Of a stretch of 64,000 nt of DNA, positions 16,174 to 24,120 are shown in pieces. The stretch is taken from the NCBI RefSeq assembly GCF_020510685.1, contig NZ_CP075185.1, positions 4,295,001 to 4,359,000 on the forward strand, in the 5' to 3' direction. The notes beneath the pieces are model-generated. The model made no database searches. It saw only the letters and a program-made list of their open reading frames with translations, and was not told the origin of the DNA. Every line of letters begins with the position of its first letter. Position 1 is the stretch's first letter. The stretch is from Dechloromonas denitrificans. Its GTDB lineage: Bacteria > Pseudomonadota > Gammaproteobacteria > Burkholderiales > Rhodocyclaceae. The translations under genes were made by a program, and so were the position numbers.

Positions 16174-16713
16174 TCAGGCATTCGCTGCCGGCGCGCTCGC
16201 CCAGAGCACCCGGCCGGTCGCCCCGAGATGGCAGAGATAGGCGCGCAGATCGAACTCCAGCTGGTGGTAGTCGGGTTCCATGTAGCGGCACAGCTGGTAG
16301 AAGGCCTTGTCGTGGTCGCCTTCCTTGAGATGGGCGATTTCATGGACCACGATCATCCGCAGGAACTCCGGCGGCATCTCCCGGAATACCGTGGCGACGC
16401 GGATCTCGCGCTTGGCCTTGAGCTTGCCGCCCTGCACCCGGGCAATATTGGTATGCGTGCCCAGCGCGTTGCGGAGCACCTGCAGCTTGCTGTCGAAAGC
16501 CACCTTGCTGACCAGCCCGACATTGCGCAGATACTCGCCCTTGATCTGCTGGACATAGTCGTAGAGCGCCTTGTCGGTGCGCACCGTGTGGGCCACCGGG
16601 TAGCGCTGCAACAGCACCTCGGCCAGACGGTCCTCGGCGATCAGGCGGTGTACCGGCTCGACCAGCGTCGGCGGATAACCGGCCAGATAGTTCGCGGGAG
16701 CTTTCGGCTGCAT
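16174..16713 (-). CDS. YgjP/WLM-like zinc metallopeptidase (DUF45)
   Basis: The product is 179 residues. The zinc-binding HEIAH motif is at about residue 124-128 within MIVVHEIAHLKEGDHDKAFY, with the third ligand expected in DHDKAFYQLCRYMEPDYHQ. This matches the M48-like DUF45/YgjP family; partners in this family associate with helicases and DNA repair, but the activity is undefined. It lies 9 bp downstream of arfB on the same strand. The start at ATG 16713 gives the usual length. Confidence 0.85.
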   Translation of the reverse strand: MQPKAPANYLAGYPPTLVEPVHRLIAEDRLAEVLLQRYPVAHTVRTDKALYDYVQQIKGEYLRNVGLVSKVAFDSKLQVLRNALGTHTNIARVQGGKLKAKREIRVATVFREMPPEFLRMIVVHEIAHLKEGDHDKAFYQLCRYMEPDYHQLEFDLRAYLCHLGATGRVLWASAPAANA

Positions 16714-16722
16714 GCCCGCCGC

Positions 16723-17127
16723 CTACTCGTCGCCGCCGCGTCGCCCGGCCTTGATCGCGGCGCGCCTGCCCTTGCTCTCCAGACGCCGCTTGACCGAGCC
16801 ACGGGTCGGCTTAGTCGGCCGGCGCGTCCGTGGCAGCACGGCGACGCTGGCGACCAGCAGTTCGAGGCGACGCAGCGCCTCGGCGCGGTTCTTCTCGAGA
16901 CTGCGGAACTCCTGCGCCTTGATCACCACCACGCCGTCCTTGGTGATCCGCTGGTCACCAAGCTGCAGCAGACGCTGGCGAATCTCCTCCGGCAGCGACG
17001 AAGTGGCGATGGCGAAACGCAGGTGCACGGCATTCGACACCTTGTTGACGTTCTGCCCACCCGCCCCCTGGGCGCGGATCGCGGTGATTTCAATCTCTTC
17101 GGGCGGGATGGCGATGACGGGACGCAT
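16723..17127 (-). CDS. arfB: alternative ribosome-rescue factor / peptidyl-tRNA hydrolase ArfB
   Basis: The product is 134 residues. The catalytic GGQ motif sits in RAQGAGGQNVNKVSNAVHL (~residues 18-36). The C-terminal tail is highly basic (RRPTKPTRGSVKRRLESKGR and on to AIKAGRR), as needed to enter the empty mRNA channel of stalled ribosomes. ArfB (YaeJ) hydrolyses peptidyl-tRNA on non-stop ribosomes. The length and tail distinguish it from release factors RF1/RF2. Confidence 0.93.
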   Translation of the reverse strand: MRPVIAIPPEEIEITAIRAQGAGGQNVNKVSNAVHLRFAIATSSLPEEIRQRLLQLGDQRITKDGVVVIKAQEFRSLEKNRAEALRRLELLVASVAVLPRTRRPTKPTRGSVKRRLESKGRRAAIKAGRRGGDE

Positions 17128-17143
17128 GCGGGCAAGTCGGAAT

Positions 17144-17977
17144 TCAGTGAAGGGCGAGTGTAGACGAGGCTCGGGTTGTTACTGGAGCGGCGGCCGGCGC
17201 ATGCTGCCCGGCCCACGCGGCACACTGGAGCAACGCGCTCTTGTACGGCGACTCGGCGAGCGGCGCGATGGCTGCGCTGGCCAGTGCGCTTTCCTCGCCG
17301 GCCAATTTTTCGGCCGCCCCGCTCACTGGGCCGGCCGGTTCGCGCCAGACCTGATAGGCGGAGCCCAGATGCAGGCCGTAAGCCGCCAGCATCTGCTCGA
17401 CAGCCAGCGACGCGGCGGCGATGATCGCCGCGCACTGGCTGGCCGCCTCGAAAAGCTTGGCCGAGCGGGCGCGCAGTATCGCGATATGGCGCGCCAGATC
17501 CTGTTCCGGACTGGCCGGCTCGGTCAGGTGCATGACCTCGCCTTCGGCAATCATCGTCGTCGCGTCCGACAAGACCTGCATCAGGCGCATGTCGCCGATA
17601 TCGACGATGATCCGGAAAGCCCCGGTGTACAGCAGATCGCCGAGCAGAATGTTGCCGGCGTTGCCGAGCAGGCTGGCGTTCTCGCTTGCCGCAGCGGCCC
17701 CGCCGGCGAGTTCATCGACCGCGTGATGCAGGACCAGCGAGCCATGAATCAGCTCGATGGCCGCCGCCAGTGCATGACGATGCGGCCCGGCGTAGCCGAG
17801 GGCGCCAGCCGTCAGCAGGGTGAGGGCCGGGCGGATGCGGAATTCGCCGGAATCGATGATCAATTCGACGGCGTGGCGAATCAGCACGACGTCCTGGTTC
17901 ATGTATTTCCGGATGACCTCGTCGACCTGGGCGAAGTCGTCGCGGATCAAGGTGTCAAGTGCGGCAGGCAGCGTCAC
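17144..17977 (-). CDS. degenerate polyprenyl diphosphate synthase-like protein (catalytic motifs lost)
   Basis: The product is 277 residues from GTG 17977, directly after the upstream stop. The fold of octaprenyl-diphosphate synthase (IspB) is clear: RPALTLLTAGALGYAG (49-64), IELIHGSLVLHHAVDE (74-89), GNILLGDLLYTGAFRI (108-123), and SDATTMIAEGEVMHL (137-151). The first aspartate-rich motif, normally LLHDDVVDE, is VLHHAVDE, and the second, normally near FQLIDDVLDY, is YQVWREPAG (208-216). Both Mg-binding clusters are missing, so prenyl transfer is not expected. It could be a regulatory or scaffold subunit or a repurposed binding protein. The frame is intact, so this is not a simple pseudogene. 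Confidence 0.75.
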   Translation of the reverse strand: MTLPAALDTLIRDDFAQVDEVIRKYMNQDVVLIRHAVELIIDSGEFRIRPALTLLTAGALGYAGPHRHALAAAIELIHGSLVLHHAVDELAGGAAAASENASLLGNAGNILLGDLLYTGAFRIIVDIGDMRLMQVLSDATTMIAEGEVMHLTEPASPEQDLARHIAILRARSAKLFEAASQCAAIIAAASLAVEQMLAAYGLHLGSAYQVWREPAGPVSGAAEKLAGEESALASAAIAPLAESPYKSALLQCAAWAGQHAPAAAPVTTRASSTLALH

Positions 17978-17979
17978 GA

Positions 17980-18810
17980 TCAGCTCACCGCCAGCATTTC
18001 GACAGCCTGATTGCTGTCGAGCGCCGCCACCCATTGATGAATGTGCTCGGCGACGGCCTGCCAATTGCTGTCGATCGGCAGCATATGGCCGGCCCCCGGA
18101 ATGCGAATGACCTCGGCCTGCCAGGGCAGCGCGGTGAAGAACAGCTGGGAGGAGGGAAAGATCGCGTCGGCCTCGCCACCGATCACCAGTGCCGGCAACT
18201 TGCGGCGCCGGACCGGCGGCCGGGCGAGCAGCATGGCCATTTCCATCACCGCCCGCTGCGACTCGGGGCCGACCGTCGGCAGGAAGCGCAGCACCTCGTC
18301 GCCGGTCGCCTCCGACGAAAAGTAGATCTTCGCCATCAGATCGTTGTTTTCCTCGGAGATGACGCCGCTGATGACCTCTTCGAGCGCATCGAAATAGGTC
18401 GGGAAACGCATTGCCAGTTGCGTCGCGCTACTCCCGGTGCCGGTGGACGGGACCGGCGAGAGAAAAATCGCCGCCCGGGCGGTCCCTTTTTCGAGATAAC
18501 GCTGGGTCGCCAGAGAGCCCATCGAGTGGCCGATGATGGTGACCGGCTCGCCGATCAGGCGCACCGCGCAGGCAATATCCTCGGCGTAATCGTCGATGCC
18601 GAACTCATCGAGACGCTCCTGGCCGGCACTGCCCCCGTGGCCCGACAAATCGACTGCGAAGCAGTCGTAGCCGTGGCGCTGGAAGTAGGGAATGAAATTG
18701 AATTCCCAGTAGGAAGAGTGGGTGTAGGCGCCGTGCACGAACAGCAGGGCGCCCCGACCGGCGTGGGCGGTGGCCGGGTGACGATGGACTTGGATGTGGT
18801 GACGGGGCAT
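17980..18810 (-). CDS. alpha/beta hydrolase (lysophospholipase-like)
   Basis: The product is 276 residues. The core is canonical: LLFVHGAYTHSSYWEFNF (oxyanion HG), FAVDLSGHGGSAG, the nucleophile GHSMGS, the acid in VIGGEADAIFP, and the catalytic His in GAGHMLP. It belongs to the serine lysophospholipase/esterase group, with cytoplasmic substrate unknown. The start is taken at MPRHHIQVH (18810); an in-frame ATG 21 codons upstream exists, and neither has a strong ribosome site. It abuts the degenerate prenyl-synthase gene with a 2-bp gap, so the two are surely one transcript. Confidence 0.85.
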   Translation of the reverse strand: MPRHHIQVHRHPATAHAGRGALLFVHGAYTHSSYWEFNFIPYFQRHGYDCFAVDLSGHGGSAGQERLDEFGIDDYAEDIACAVRLIGEPVTIIGHSMGSLATQRYLEKGTARAAIFLSPVPSTGTGSSATQLAMRFPTYFDALEEVISGVISEENNDLMAKIYFSSEATGDEVLRFLPTVGPESQRAVMEMAMLLARPPVRRRKLPALVIGGEADAIFPSSQLFFTALPWQAEVIRIPGAGHMLPIDSNWQAVAEHIHQWVAALDSNQAVEMLAVS

Positions 18811-18886
18811 GGGGACTCGATAGCGAAAAGTGGGGTGAGGGTAAGGCAAACGGCCGGCAGCGGTGCACAACATTGATCAAGGAACG

Positions 18887-19408
18887 CTAATCGGGCGCCT
18901 GGCCGCTGACGGCAATGACATAAGAAAGCGGCACTGGAACATCCTTGAGCTCGGAAACCGTTGTCTGCTGGCAGATGATCTTCTTCTGAATCACCTTGTT
19001 GTGTTCGATGACCAGACCGCTGCTTTTGCCGCCCACGCTGAAGACGACGAAACTGGTCTGGTCCATCGTGAAGCGCAGGTAGCGGCCGAGCGTACCGGCC
19101 AGGTAAACATTTCCCCTGGTCACATCCTGGCGCGGGTAACGAGCTTCCGGCCAGGCGATCATTTCATTGCTGCCCGGGGAACCATAACGAAACTGCACGT
19201 AACCGGCCTTCGGAGCGAGATCGCGGGCGGCGCAGATCGATACCAGACGCGCCTTGGTCGTACACGCGAACAGCACCTTCTCGTCGGCCCGGCACAGACT
19301 CTGTTCGGCCTGGGCCTGGGCCGTCGCTGGCCCGGCACAAGCCAGGCCGGCGATGGCCAGGCAGGACATGCGCAGCGCCAGGGATGAAAAAGGGGGGCAG
19401 GCAAACAT
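18887..19408 (-). CDS. secreted hypothetical protein
   Basis: The product is 173 residues. It has a leader ending near GLACAGPATAQAQA and a mature domain with four cysteines (SLCRADEKVLFACTTK, SICAARD, IICQQTT) likely forming disulfides in the periplasm. Strands such as GYVQFRYGSPGSNEMIAW and YLRFTMDQTSFVVFSVGGK suggest a small beta-rich fold. I recognise no named family; similar hypothetical proteins occur in Rhodocyclales. Two start codons are possible (19408 or 13 codons further in, at the leader core). Confidence 0.65.
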   Translation of the reverse strand: MFACPPFSSLALRMSCLAIAGLACAGPATAQAQAEQSLCRADEKVLFACTTKARLVSICAARDLAPKAGYVQFRYGSPGSNEMIAWPEARYPRQDVTRGNVYLAGTLGRYLRFTMDQTSFVVFSVGGKSSGLVIEHNKVIQKKIICQQTTVSELKDVPVPLSYVIAVSGQAPD

Positions 19409-19472
19409 CGGTGCCGGTCGTTCAACGTGGGGAAGACAAGCATTATGGCGCAAGGCGCAAAACAGCAGGCGC

Positions 19473-19499
19473 AAAAAAAGCCGGCACGCGGCCGGCTCT
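19473..19499 (-). terminator. rho-independent terminator of the PsiF-repeat gene
   Basis: On the minus strand, AGCCGGC-CGCGT-GCCGGCT is followed by TTTTTTT (A-run 19473-19479 on the plus strand). It is 17 bp past the stop of the PsiF-repeat gene. Confidence 0.85.
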
Positions 19500-19515
19500 T
19501 CTCGGTAACGACCGT

Positions 19516-19842
19516 TTATTTGGCCGCGTCAGCTTCGCATTTCTTGATGAAAGCCGTCTTGGCTGCGCCGGCCAGCGGCTTACCGCTCTTGCTGACGGCC
19601 TTGCCGGCACAGTCGGACGGCGCAGCAGCGGCACCGCCTTCGCACTTCTTGATGTAAGCGGTCTTGGCGGCGCCAGCCAGCGGCTTGCCGCTCTTGCTGA
19701 CGGCCTTCGCTTCGCAGTTACCGGCGGCAGGCGCCGCAGCAGCCGCCGGAGCGGCCGGGCTGGCCGGCGTTGCCGGGGCCTGGGCGTAGGCCATGTTTAC
19801 CGCAAACAGTGCAACCAGGGCTGAGGCAAAAAATTTGTTCAT
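19516..19842 (-). CDS. PsiF-repeat protein (two repeats), secreted
   Basis: The product is 108 residues. The signal peptide MNKFFASALVALFAVNMAYA precedes an Ala/Pro-rich linker. Two nearly identical PsiF repeats follow, each about 26 residues and starting with C: CEAKAVSKSGKPLAGAAKTA... and CAGKAVSKSGKPLAGAAKTA..., each ending IKKCE. PsiF (E. coli) is phosphate-starvation-inducible; its function is unknown. AAAGGAG 10 bases upstream fixes the start. It is a monocistronic unit ending in a clear terminator. The DNA of the two repeats is also nearly identical, pointing to a recent internal duplication. Confidence 0.88.
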   Translation of the reverse strand: MNKFFASALVALFAVNMAYAQAPATPASPAAPAAAAAPAAGNCEAKAVSKSGKPLAGAAKTAYIKKCEGGAAAAPSDCAGKAVSKSGKPLAGAAKTAFIKKCEADAAK

Positions 19843-19943
19843 CGCAGGTATCTCCTTTGGTATCAGGCATGCCGCCTTAAGCACTCAACGTTCGATGGAC
19901 CGATGCGTTGACGCTGGAATAATAATCCGGAATCGGCTGAACG

Positions 19944-21620
19944 CTAGGCTGCCCGCTTCTGTTCGGCCGCCGCCGCTTCGCGCGAGCGCTTGGCTTCGTC
20001 GAGCAGATAGCGTTGATAGTCGTCGAGATCGCCGTCGAACGGTTCGATGCCGCCGCGCGAAACCAGCCAGAATTCGTCGCACACGGCGCGCAGCAGCGAG
20101 CGGTCGTGGCTGACCAGCATGACGGTGCCTTCGAACTCGTTGAGGGCGACGCTGAGCGCTTCGCGGGTGGACAGATCGAGGTGGTTGGTCGGCTCGTCCA
20201 TGAGCAGCAGGTTCGGCCGTTGCCAGACCAGCATGCACAGCACCAGCCGGGCCTTTTCGCCACCGCTCATGGTGCCGACCGCCTGCTTGACCATCTCGCC
20301 GCTGAAATTGAAGGTGCCGAGGAAGTTGCGCAACTCCTGCTCGCGACCGGGCACGTTGCCCTTGCCGGAAGCGATGGCTTCCTTGGCCAGGCGGACCATG
20401 TGTTCGAGCGGCGTGTCCTGCGGGCGCAGCACGTCGAGTTCCTGCTGGGCGAAGTAGCCGATGCTCAGCCCCTTGCCTTCGGTCACTTCGCCGCTGATCG
20501 GCTGTAGGTCACGGGCAATGGTCTTGACCAGCGTGGACTTGCCCTGGCCGTTGGCGCCGAGGATGCCGATACGCTGGCCGGCATGCACCGAGCGGTTGAT
20601 ATTGCGCACGATGACGGTCGGCGGCGTGCCGGCCGGCGCATCTTCGGCCGGCGGATAGCCGATGACGGTATCGACCATCGACAACATCGGGTTGGGCAGG
20701 TTGGCCGGTTCCTGGAATTCGAAAGTGAATTCGGCATCGGCCAGCACCGGGGCGATCTTTTCCATCCGCTCCAGCGCCTTGACCCGGCTCTGCGCCTGCT
20801 TGGCCTTGCTGGCCTTGGCCTTGAAGCGGGTGATGAAGGACTGCAGGTGGGCGATCTTGTCGGCCTGCTTGGCCATCGTCGCCTGCTGCAGCAGCATCTG
20901 TTCGGCGCGCATGTCTTCGAACTTGCTGTAGTTGCCGCCGTAGCGGACCAGCTTGGCGTGGTCGATATGCAGCGTCACCTGGGTAATGGCGTCGAGGAAT
21001 TCGCGGTCGTGGCTGATCATCACCAGCGTGCCGGGATAACGCTTGAGCCAGGCTTCGAGCCAGACCAGCGCGTCGAGGTCCAAGTGGTTGGTCGGTTCGT
21101 CGAGCAGCAGGATGTCGGACGGGCACATCAGGGCGCGGGCCAGTTGCAGGCGCATCCGCCAGCCGCCGGAGAAGCTGTTGACCGGGTTGGCCAGTTCCGA
21201 GACCTTGAAGCCGAGGCCGAGAATCAGCGCCTGGGCGCGCGCTTCGGCGTCGTGTTCGCCGGCATCGTGCAGCGCCATGTAGGCTTCGGCCATGCGCATG
21301 CCGTCGTCGCTGGCTTCGGCGTCGTGCACCTCGTTGCGGGCGGCGAGCAGCGTGGTGTCGCCGTCGATCACGAAGTCGGTCGCGCTCTGCTCGGTTTCCG
21401 GCATGTCCTGCGCCACCTGCCCCATCCGCCACTGGCTGGGGATCGAGTAGTCGCCGCCGTCTTCATGCAGCGTGCCGTTGAGCAGGCCGAACAGGGTCGA
21501 TTTGCCGGCGCCATTGCGGCCGACCAGGCCGACTTTTTCACCGGGGTTGATGGTGACGGAGGTCTTGTCCAGCAGCACCTTGTTACCGCGGCGCAGCGTG
21601 ACATTCTTCAGGATAATCAT
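19944..21620 (-). CDS. ABC-F family ATPase (YheS-like)
   Basis: The product is 558 residues from ATG 21620 (MIILKNVTLRRGNKVLL). Two ABC domains are present: Walker A GRNGAGKST and GANGQGKST, signatures NSFSGGWRMR and GTMSGGEKARL, and Walker B LLLDEPTNHLDL and LLMDEPTNHLDL. The linker between them is helical and basic (FKAKASKAKQAQSRVKALER), the P-site tRNA interaction motif of ABC-F translation factors. There are no membrane segments, so it works on ribosomes, not as a transporter. The pattern fits YheS better than Uup (no C-terminal coiled coil of Uup type). Confidence 0.9.
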   Translation of the reverse strand: MIILKNVTLRRGNKVLLDKTSVTINPGEKVGLVGRNGAGKSTLFGLLNGTLHEDGGDYSIPSQWRMGQVAQDMPETEQSATDFVIDGDTTLLAARNEVHDAEASDDGMRMAEAYMALHDAGEHDAEARAQALILGLGFKVSELANPVNSFSGGWRMRLQLARALMCPSDILLLDEPTNHLDLDALVWLEAWLKRYPGTLVMISHDREFLDAITQVTLHIDHAKLVRYGGNYSKFEDMRAEQMLLQQATMAKQADKIAHLQSFITRFKAKASKAKQAQSRVKALERMEKIAPVLADAEFTFEFQEPANLPNPMLSMVDTVIGYPPAEDAPAGTPPTVIVRNINRSVHAGQRIGILGANGQGKSTLVKTIARDLQPISGEVTEGKGLSIGYFAQQELDVLRPQDTPLEHMVRLAKEAIASGKGNVPGREQELRNFLGTFNFSGEMVKQAVGTMSGGEKARLVLCMLVWQRPNLLLMDEPTNHLDLSTREALSVALNEFEGTVMLVSHDRSLLRAVCDEFWLVSRGGIEPFDGDLDDYQRYLLDEAKRSREAAAAEQKRAA

Positions 21621-21747
21621 GAGCAAAACTTTCGGGGAGGTCGAGCATGATAGCCACCCCGGCGTGCTGCTCCTATTACTATTTGCCGATCGGCGAAGCG
21701 CCACGGATGTTCTGTTGTGCGGCGCACCAATCAAAACCGCAAAACAG

Positions 21748-21775
21748 GCCGCCCGGCGGTTTATCGCCGGGCGGC
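21748..21775. terminator. 11-bp hairpin after the 79-residue gene
   Basis: GCCGCCCGGCG (21748-21758) pairs perfectly with CGCCGGGCGGC (21765-21775), with a GTTTAT loop. On the minus strand CTGTTTTGCGG follows, a weak U-tract. It ends the minus-strand gene at 21784 and is about 130 bp upstream of the ABC-F start. Confidence 0.6.
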
Positions 21776-21783
21776 GCGGACCG

Positions 21784-22023
21784 TCATTCCGTTTTTTTCG
21801 TTCTCGGCGTCTCGGTATCGGCTATCGAATGCCCTTCCTCGGCCGCCGCGCGCAGCCACCAGCAGAGATCGCCGCCCTGCACCGGGGTCGGGATCATCTG
21901 GTTCCATTGCCAGCGAAATACCGGGCCGAAGGCGACGTAGCGCGCCAATACGTCACCTTGCGGCGTGACGCCGAAAAACGGCCAGCCGGAGGTGATCGCG
22001 TTCTGTATCTGTGTCTCAGTCAT
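21784..22023 (-). CDS. small conserved hypothetical protein
   Basis: The product is 79 residues: MTETQIQNAITSGWPFFGVT at the start, VFRWQWNQMIPTPVQGGDLC in the middle and a polar C-terminal tail ending PRTKKTE. AAGGAAGGAGTC upstream gives a strong ribosome site. It is rich in Trp (five) and soluble. I do not recognise the family. It is transcribed alone; a hairpin follows the stop. Confidence 0.65.
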   Translation of the reverse strand: MTETQIQNAITSGWPFFGVTPQGDVLARYVAFGPVFRWQWNQMIPTPVQGGDLCWWLRAAAEEGHSIADTETPRTKKTE

Positions 22024-22129
22024 GGCCAGACTCCTTCCTTGACGGGTTGAAAAAATCCCCCTCGGGCGAACCGCTGATCCCCGCTGTCACCATGAACCTT
22101 TTCCGCTGGCGGATCAATGCTGCACGGCA

Positions 22130-22366
22130 TCATTCCGCGGCCGGTTTGCGCCGCAGGACGTAGAGGTAGAGCGACTCGACGCGCTCGCGCGCCCACGGCG
22201 TGCGGCGGAGAAACTTCAGGCTGGAGGAAATGCTCGGATCGTGGGTGAAGCAGCGGATCTCGATCTCCCGGCCGAGCGCCTCCCAGCCGTAATGGGCGAC
22301 CAGTTCGTTAAGGATGGCTTCCAGCGTGACGCCGTGCAGCGGGTTCTTCGGTTGTGCCGTGGTCAT
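22130..22366 (-). CDS. VF530 family DNA-binding protein (DUF2132)
   Basis: The product is 78 residues. The sequence [20 protein letters not shown] followed by [20 protein letters not shown] and [12 protein letters not shown] is the VF530 pattern, a small helical domain shown by structural genomics to bind double-stranded DNA. Its start overlaps the stop of the YkgJ gene (ATGA at 22363-22366), so it is translationally coupled, the last gene of a moeA-ykgJ-VF530 operon. Confidence 0.85.
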   Translation of the reverse strand: MTTAQPKNPLHGVTLEAILNELVAHYGWEALGREIEIRCFTHDPSISSSLKFLRRTPWARERVESLYLYVLRRKPAAE

Positions 22367-22662
22367 CGGATGGCCTCTTTAGGGGGGAGCAGCCGGACGC
22401 GCTGCTCCAGGCAGTCGTAATCGCCGGCCTGGTAATCGCGGCAGATGTCGGGCCGGTATTCGTAGATGGTGCACAACATGGTCTGCCGATCGAGCGCCGC
22501 GCACCAGCCATCGTCGAGGAGCTTCATGACCCAGCCGCCCCATTCGTTCTGGGCGGTCAGTTCGTCCGGCACGTCGGCGTCGCCGATCAGCATGACTTCC
22601 AGCCGGCAGCAGCAGGCCCGGCAGGTGGCGCAGGTGATCTCCGGCGATTCGGCGGCGCTCAA
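22363..22662 (-). CDS. YkgJ family cysteine-cluster protein
   Basis: The product is 99 residues. The CxxC cluster at the N-terminus ([13 protein letters not shown]) plus [19 protein letters not shown] and [11 protein letters not shown] form the zinc/iron-chelate pattern of the YkgJ family. The function is unknown; metal-binding is expected. ATGA overlaps on both sides tie it to moeA upstream (22659-22662) and the VF530 gene downstream. Confidence 0.88.
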   Translation of the reverse strand: MSAAESPEITCATCRACCCRLEVMLIGDADVPDELTAQNEWGGWVMKLLDDGWCAALDRQTMLCTIYEYRPDICRDYQAGDYDCLEQRVRLLPPKEAIR

Positions 22663-23891
22663 AACAGGCCCTCGAAGAGCTGGACCTCGACGCTGTCGCC
22701 GGCCTGCACGCCGGCACAGTCTTCCGGCAACACGACGAAACAGTTGGCTTCGGCCATCGACCGCAACATGCCCGAGCCCTGGCTGGCGGTGGTTCTGACC
22801 TGCCAGCGGCCGTCCACCGCGGCCACTGCGCCGCGCAGGTATTCGCGCCGGCCGGGCTGCTTCTTGATCGCATTGGCCGCCGGCACGGTGAGCAGCGGCC
22901 GCTCGGGGAGCGGGTCGCAGCCTGCCAGGCGGAGCAGCGCATCGAGCGCGAACTGGGTATAGCTGACCAGCGTCGCCACCGGGTTGCCGGGCAGGCCGAA
23001 CAGCCAGGCCTCGCCGACCTTGCCGAAGGCCATCGGCCGGCCGGGCTTGACATCCAGCTTCCAGAACTTGACCTCGCCGACCCTGGCGAGAATTTCCCGG
23101 ACGAAATCGGCTTCGCCGACCGAGACGCCACCGGTGGTGATGATCGCGTCGGCCATCCGGGCCGCTTCGCGCAGCGTCGCCTCAAGGGCTTCCGGCCGGT
23201 CCGCCACGACGCCCAGGTCGATGATCTCGGCACCGAGGCGGGCGAGCAGGCCGTGCAGGGTGTAGCGGTTGCTGTCGTAGATTTGCCCCGGGGCCAGCGC
23301 CGTGCCGAGCGCCGTCAGTTCGTCGCCGGTCGAGAAGAAGGCGACGCGCAGCCGCCGCTTGACGGCGACATCGACCAGGCCGAGCGAGGCGAGCAACCCG
23401 AGTTCGGCCGGACCGATGCGCCGGCCGGCGGCCAGGGCGACCGCGCCCCGCGCCAGATCCTCGCCGGCCCGGCGGATGTTCTGGCCGCTGCGCTGACCGG
23501 CCGGAACGACCACCCCATTGGCCTCGACGCGTGTCACTTCCTGGACGACCACGGCATCGGCACCAGCCGGCAGCACGCCGCCGGTCATGATGCGCACCGC
23601 CTGCCCCGGCCCGACTGAACCGGCAAAGGCATGGCCGGCAAAGGAGGAGCCGACCACCGTCAGCTTGCTATCACCGGCGCCGGCCAGGCTGGCGCAGCTG
23701 ACCGCGTAGCCGTCCATCGCCGAGTTGTCGTGGGGCGGCACGTCATGCGGCGCAATGATGTCGGCGGCCAGGATGCGGCCGAGGGCGCTGCGCAGCGCCA
23801 CGAATTCGTGCCCGGCGATCGGCACGACTTCGGCCAGCAGGCGCGCCCGGGCTTCGGCAGCGGACAGGGAACGATGGTCTTGAGCGGTCAT
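22659..23891 (-). CDS. moeA: molybdopterin molybdotransferase MoeA
   Basis: The product is 410 residues from ATG 23891 (MTAQDHRSLSAAEARARLL). Family landmarks: VPPHDNSAMDGYAV, GPGQAVRIMTGGVLPAGADAV (cited in parts: RIMTGGVLPAGAD), RRAGEDLARGAV, FSTGDEL, ITTGGVSVGEADFVRE, and FGLPGNPVATLVSY. The enzyme inserts molybdate into adenylylated molybdopterin. Formate dehydrogenase, encoded 4 kb away, requires this cofactor, and mobA closes the other end of the same island. It is divergent from the ABC importer operon, 229 bp apart. Confidence 0.95.
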   Translation of the reverse strand: MTAQDHRSLSAAEARARLLAEVVPIAGHEFVALRSALGRILAADIIAPHDVPPHDNSAMDGYAVSCASLAGAGDSKLTVVGSSFAGHAFAGSVGPGQAVRIMTGGVLPAGADAVVVQEVTRVEANGVVVPAGQRSGQNIRRAGEDLARGAVALAAGRRIGPAELGLLASLGLVDVAVKRRLRVAFFSTGDELTALGTALAPGQIYDSNRYTLHGLLARLGAEIIDLGVVADRPEALEATLREAARMADAIITTGGVSVGEADFVREILARVGEVKFWKLDVKPGRPMAFGKVGEAWLFGLPGNPVATLVSYTQFALDALLRLAGCDPLPERPLLTVPAANAIKKQPGRREYLRGAVAAVDGRWQVRTTASQGSGMLRSMAEANCFVVLPEDCAGVQAGDSVEVQLFEGLF

Positions 23892-24120
23892 GACGGGCAA
23901 ATTTCCGGGGGAATCAAGGTTTGAAGGCAATACGCAAGGGCTGGCCGGCATGGGCCGGAGCGCGCACCACGCATGGCTCGGGCAGGATAACACTGGCCGG
24001 GCGGGTGGCTATAATGCCGCACGCGGTCTGTGTACCGCAGCGAAAAGGTGGCGCTTCGGCGCTTGGTAAGCTGCCGTGACATCCGCACGGTGGCGGTTGC
24101 TGTAGAAATCGGAGCTTTAT
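23892..24120 (+). promoter_or_regulatory. divergent control region with -10 box and structured leader
   Basis: This 229-bp gap separates moeA (minus) from the importer operon (plus). TATAAT at 24010-24015 is a consensus -10; no good -35 is visible 17 bp before it, which suggests an activated promoter. Starting near 24022 the leader would be ~100 nt and is GC-rich with possible stems (GCGGT...ACCGC at 24023-24037, and GGTGGCGCTTCGGCGC). It could hold a regulatory RNA but matches no riboswitch I can recognise. Confidence 0.4.

Noticed and set aside
14377..17163. A 928-residue open frame on the plus strand
   Set aside because: It runs antisense to three well-recognised minus-strand genes (FAD dehydrogenase, YgjP, ArfB), has biased His/Arg/Ala/Gly composition and no recognisable domain; it is a GC-driven shadow.
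19516..19842. CRISPR or tandem-repeat array
   Set aside because: Only two ~75-bp repeats, in frame, encoding PsiF domains.
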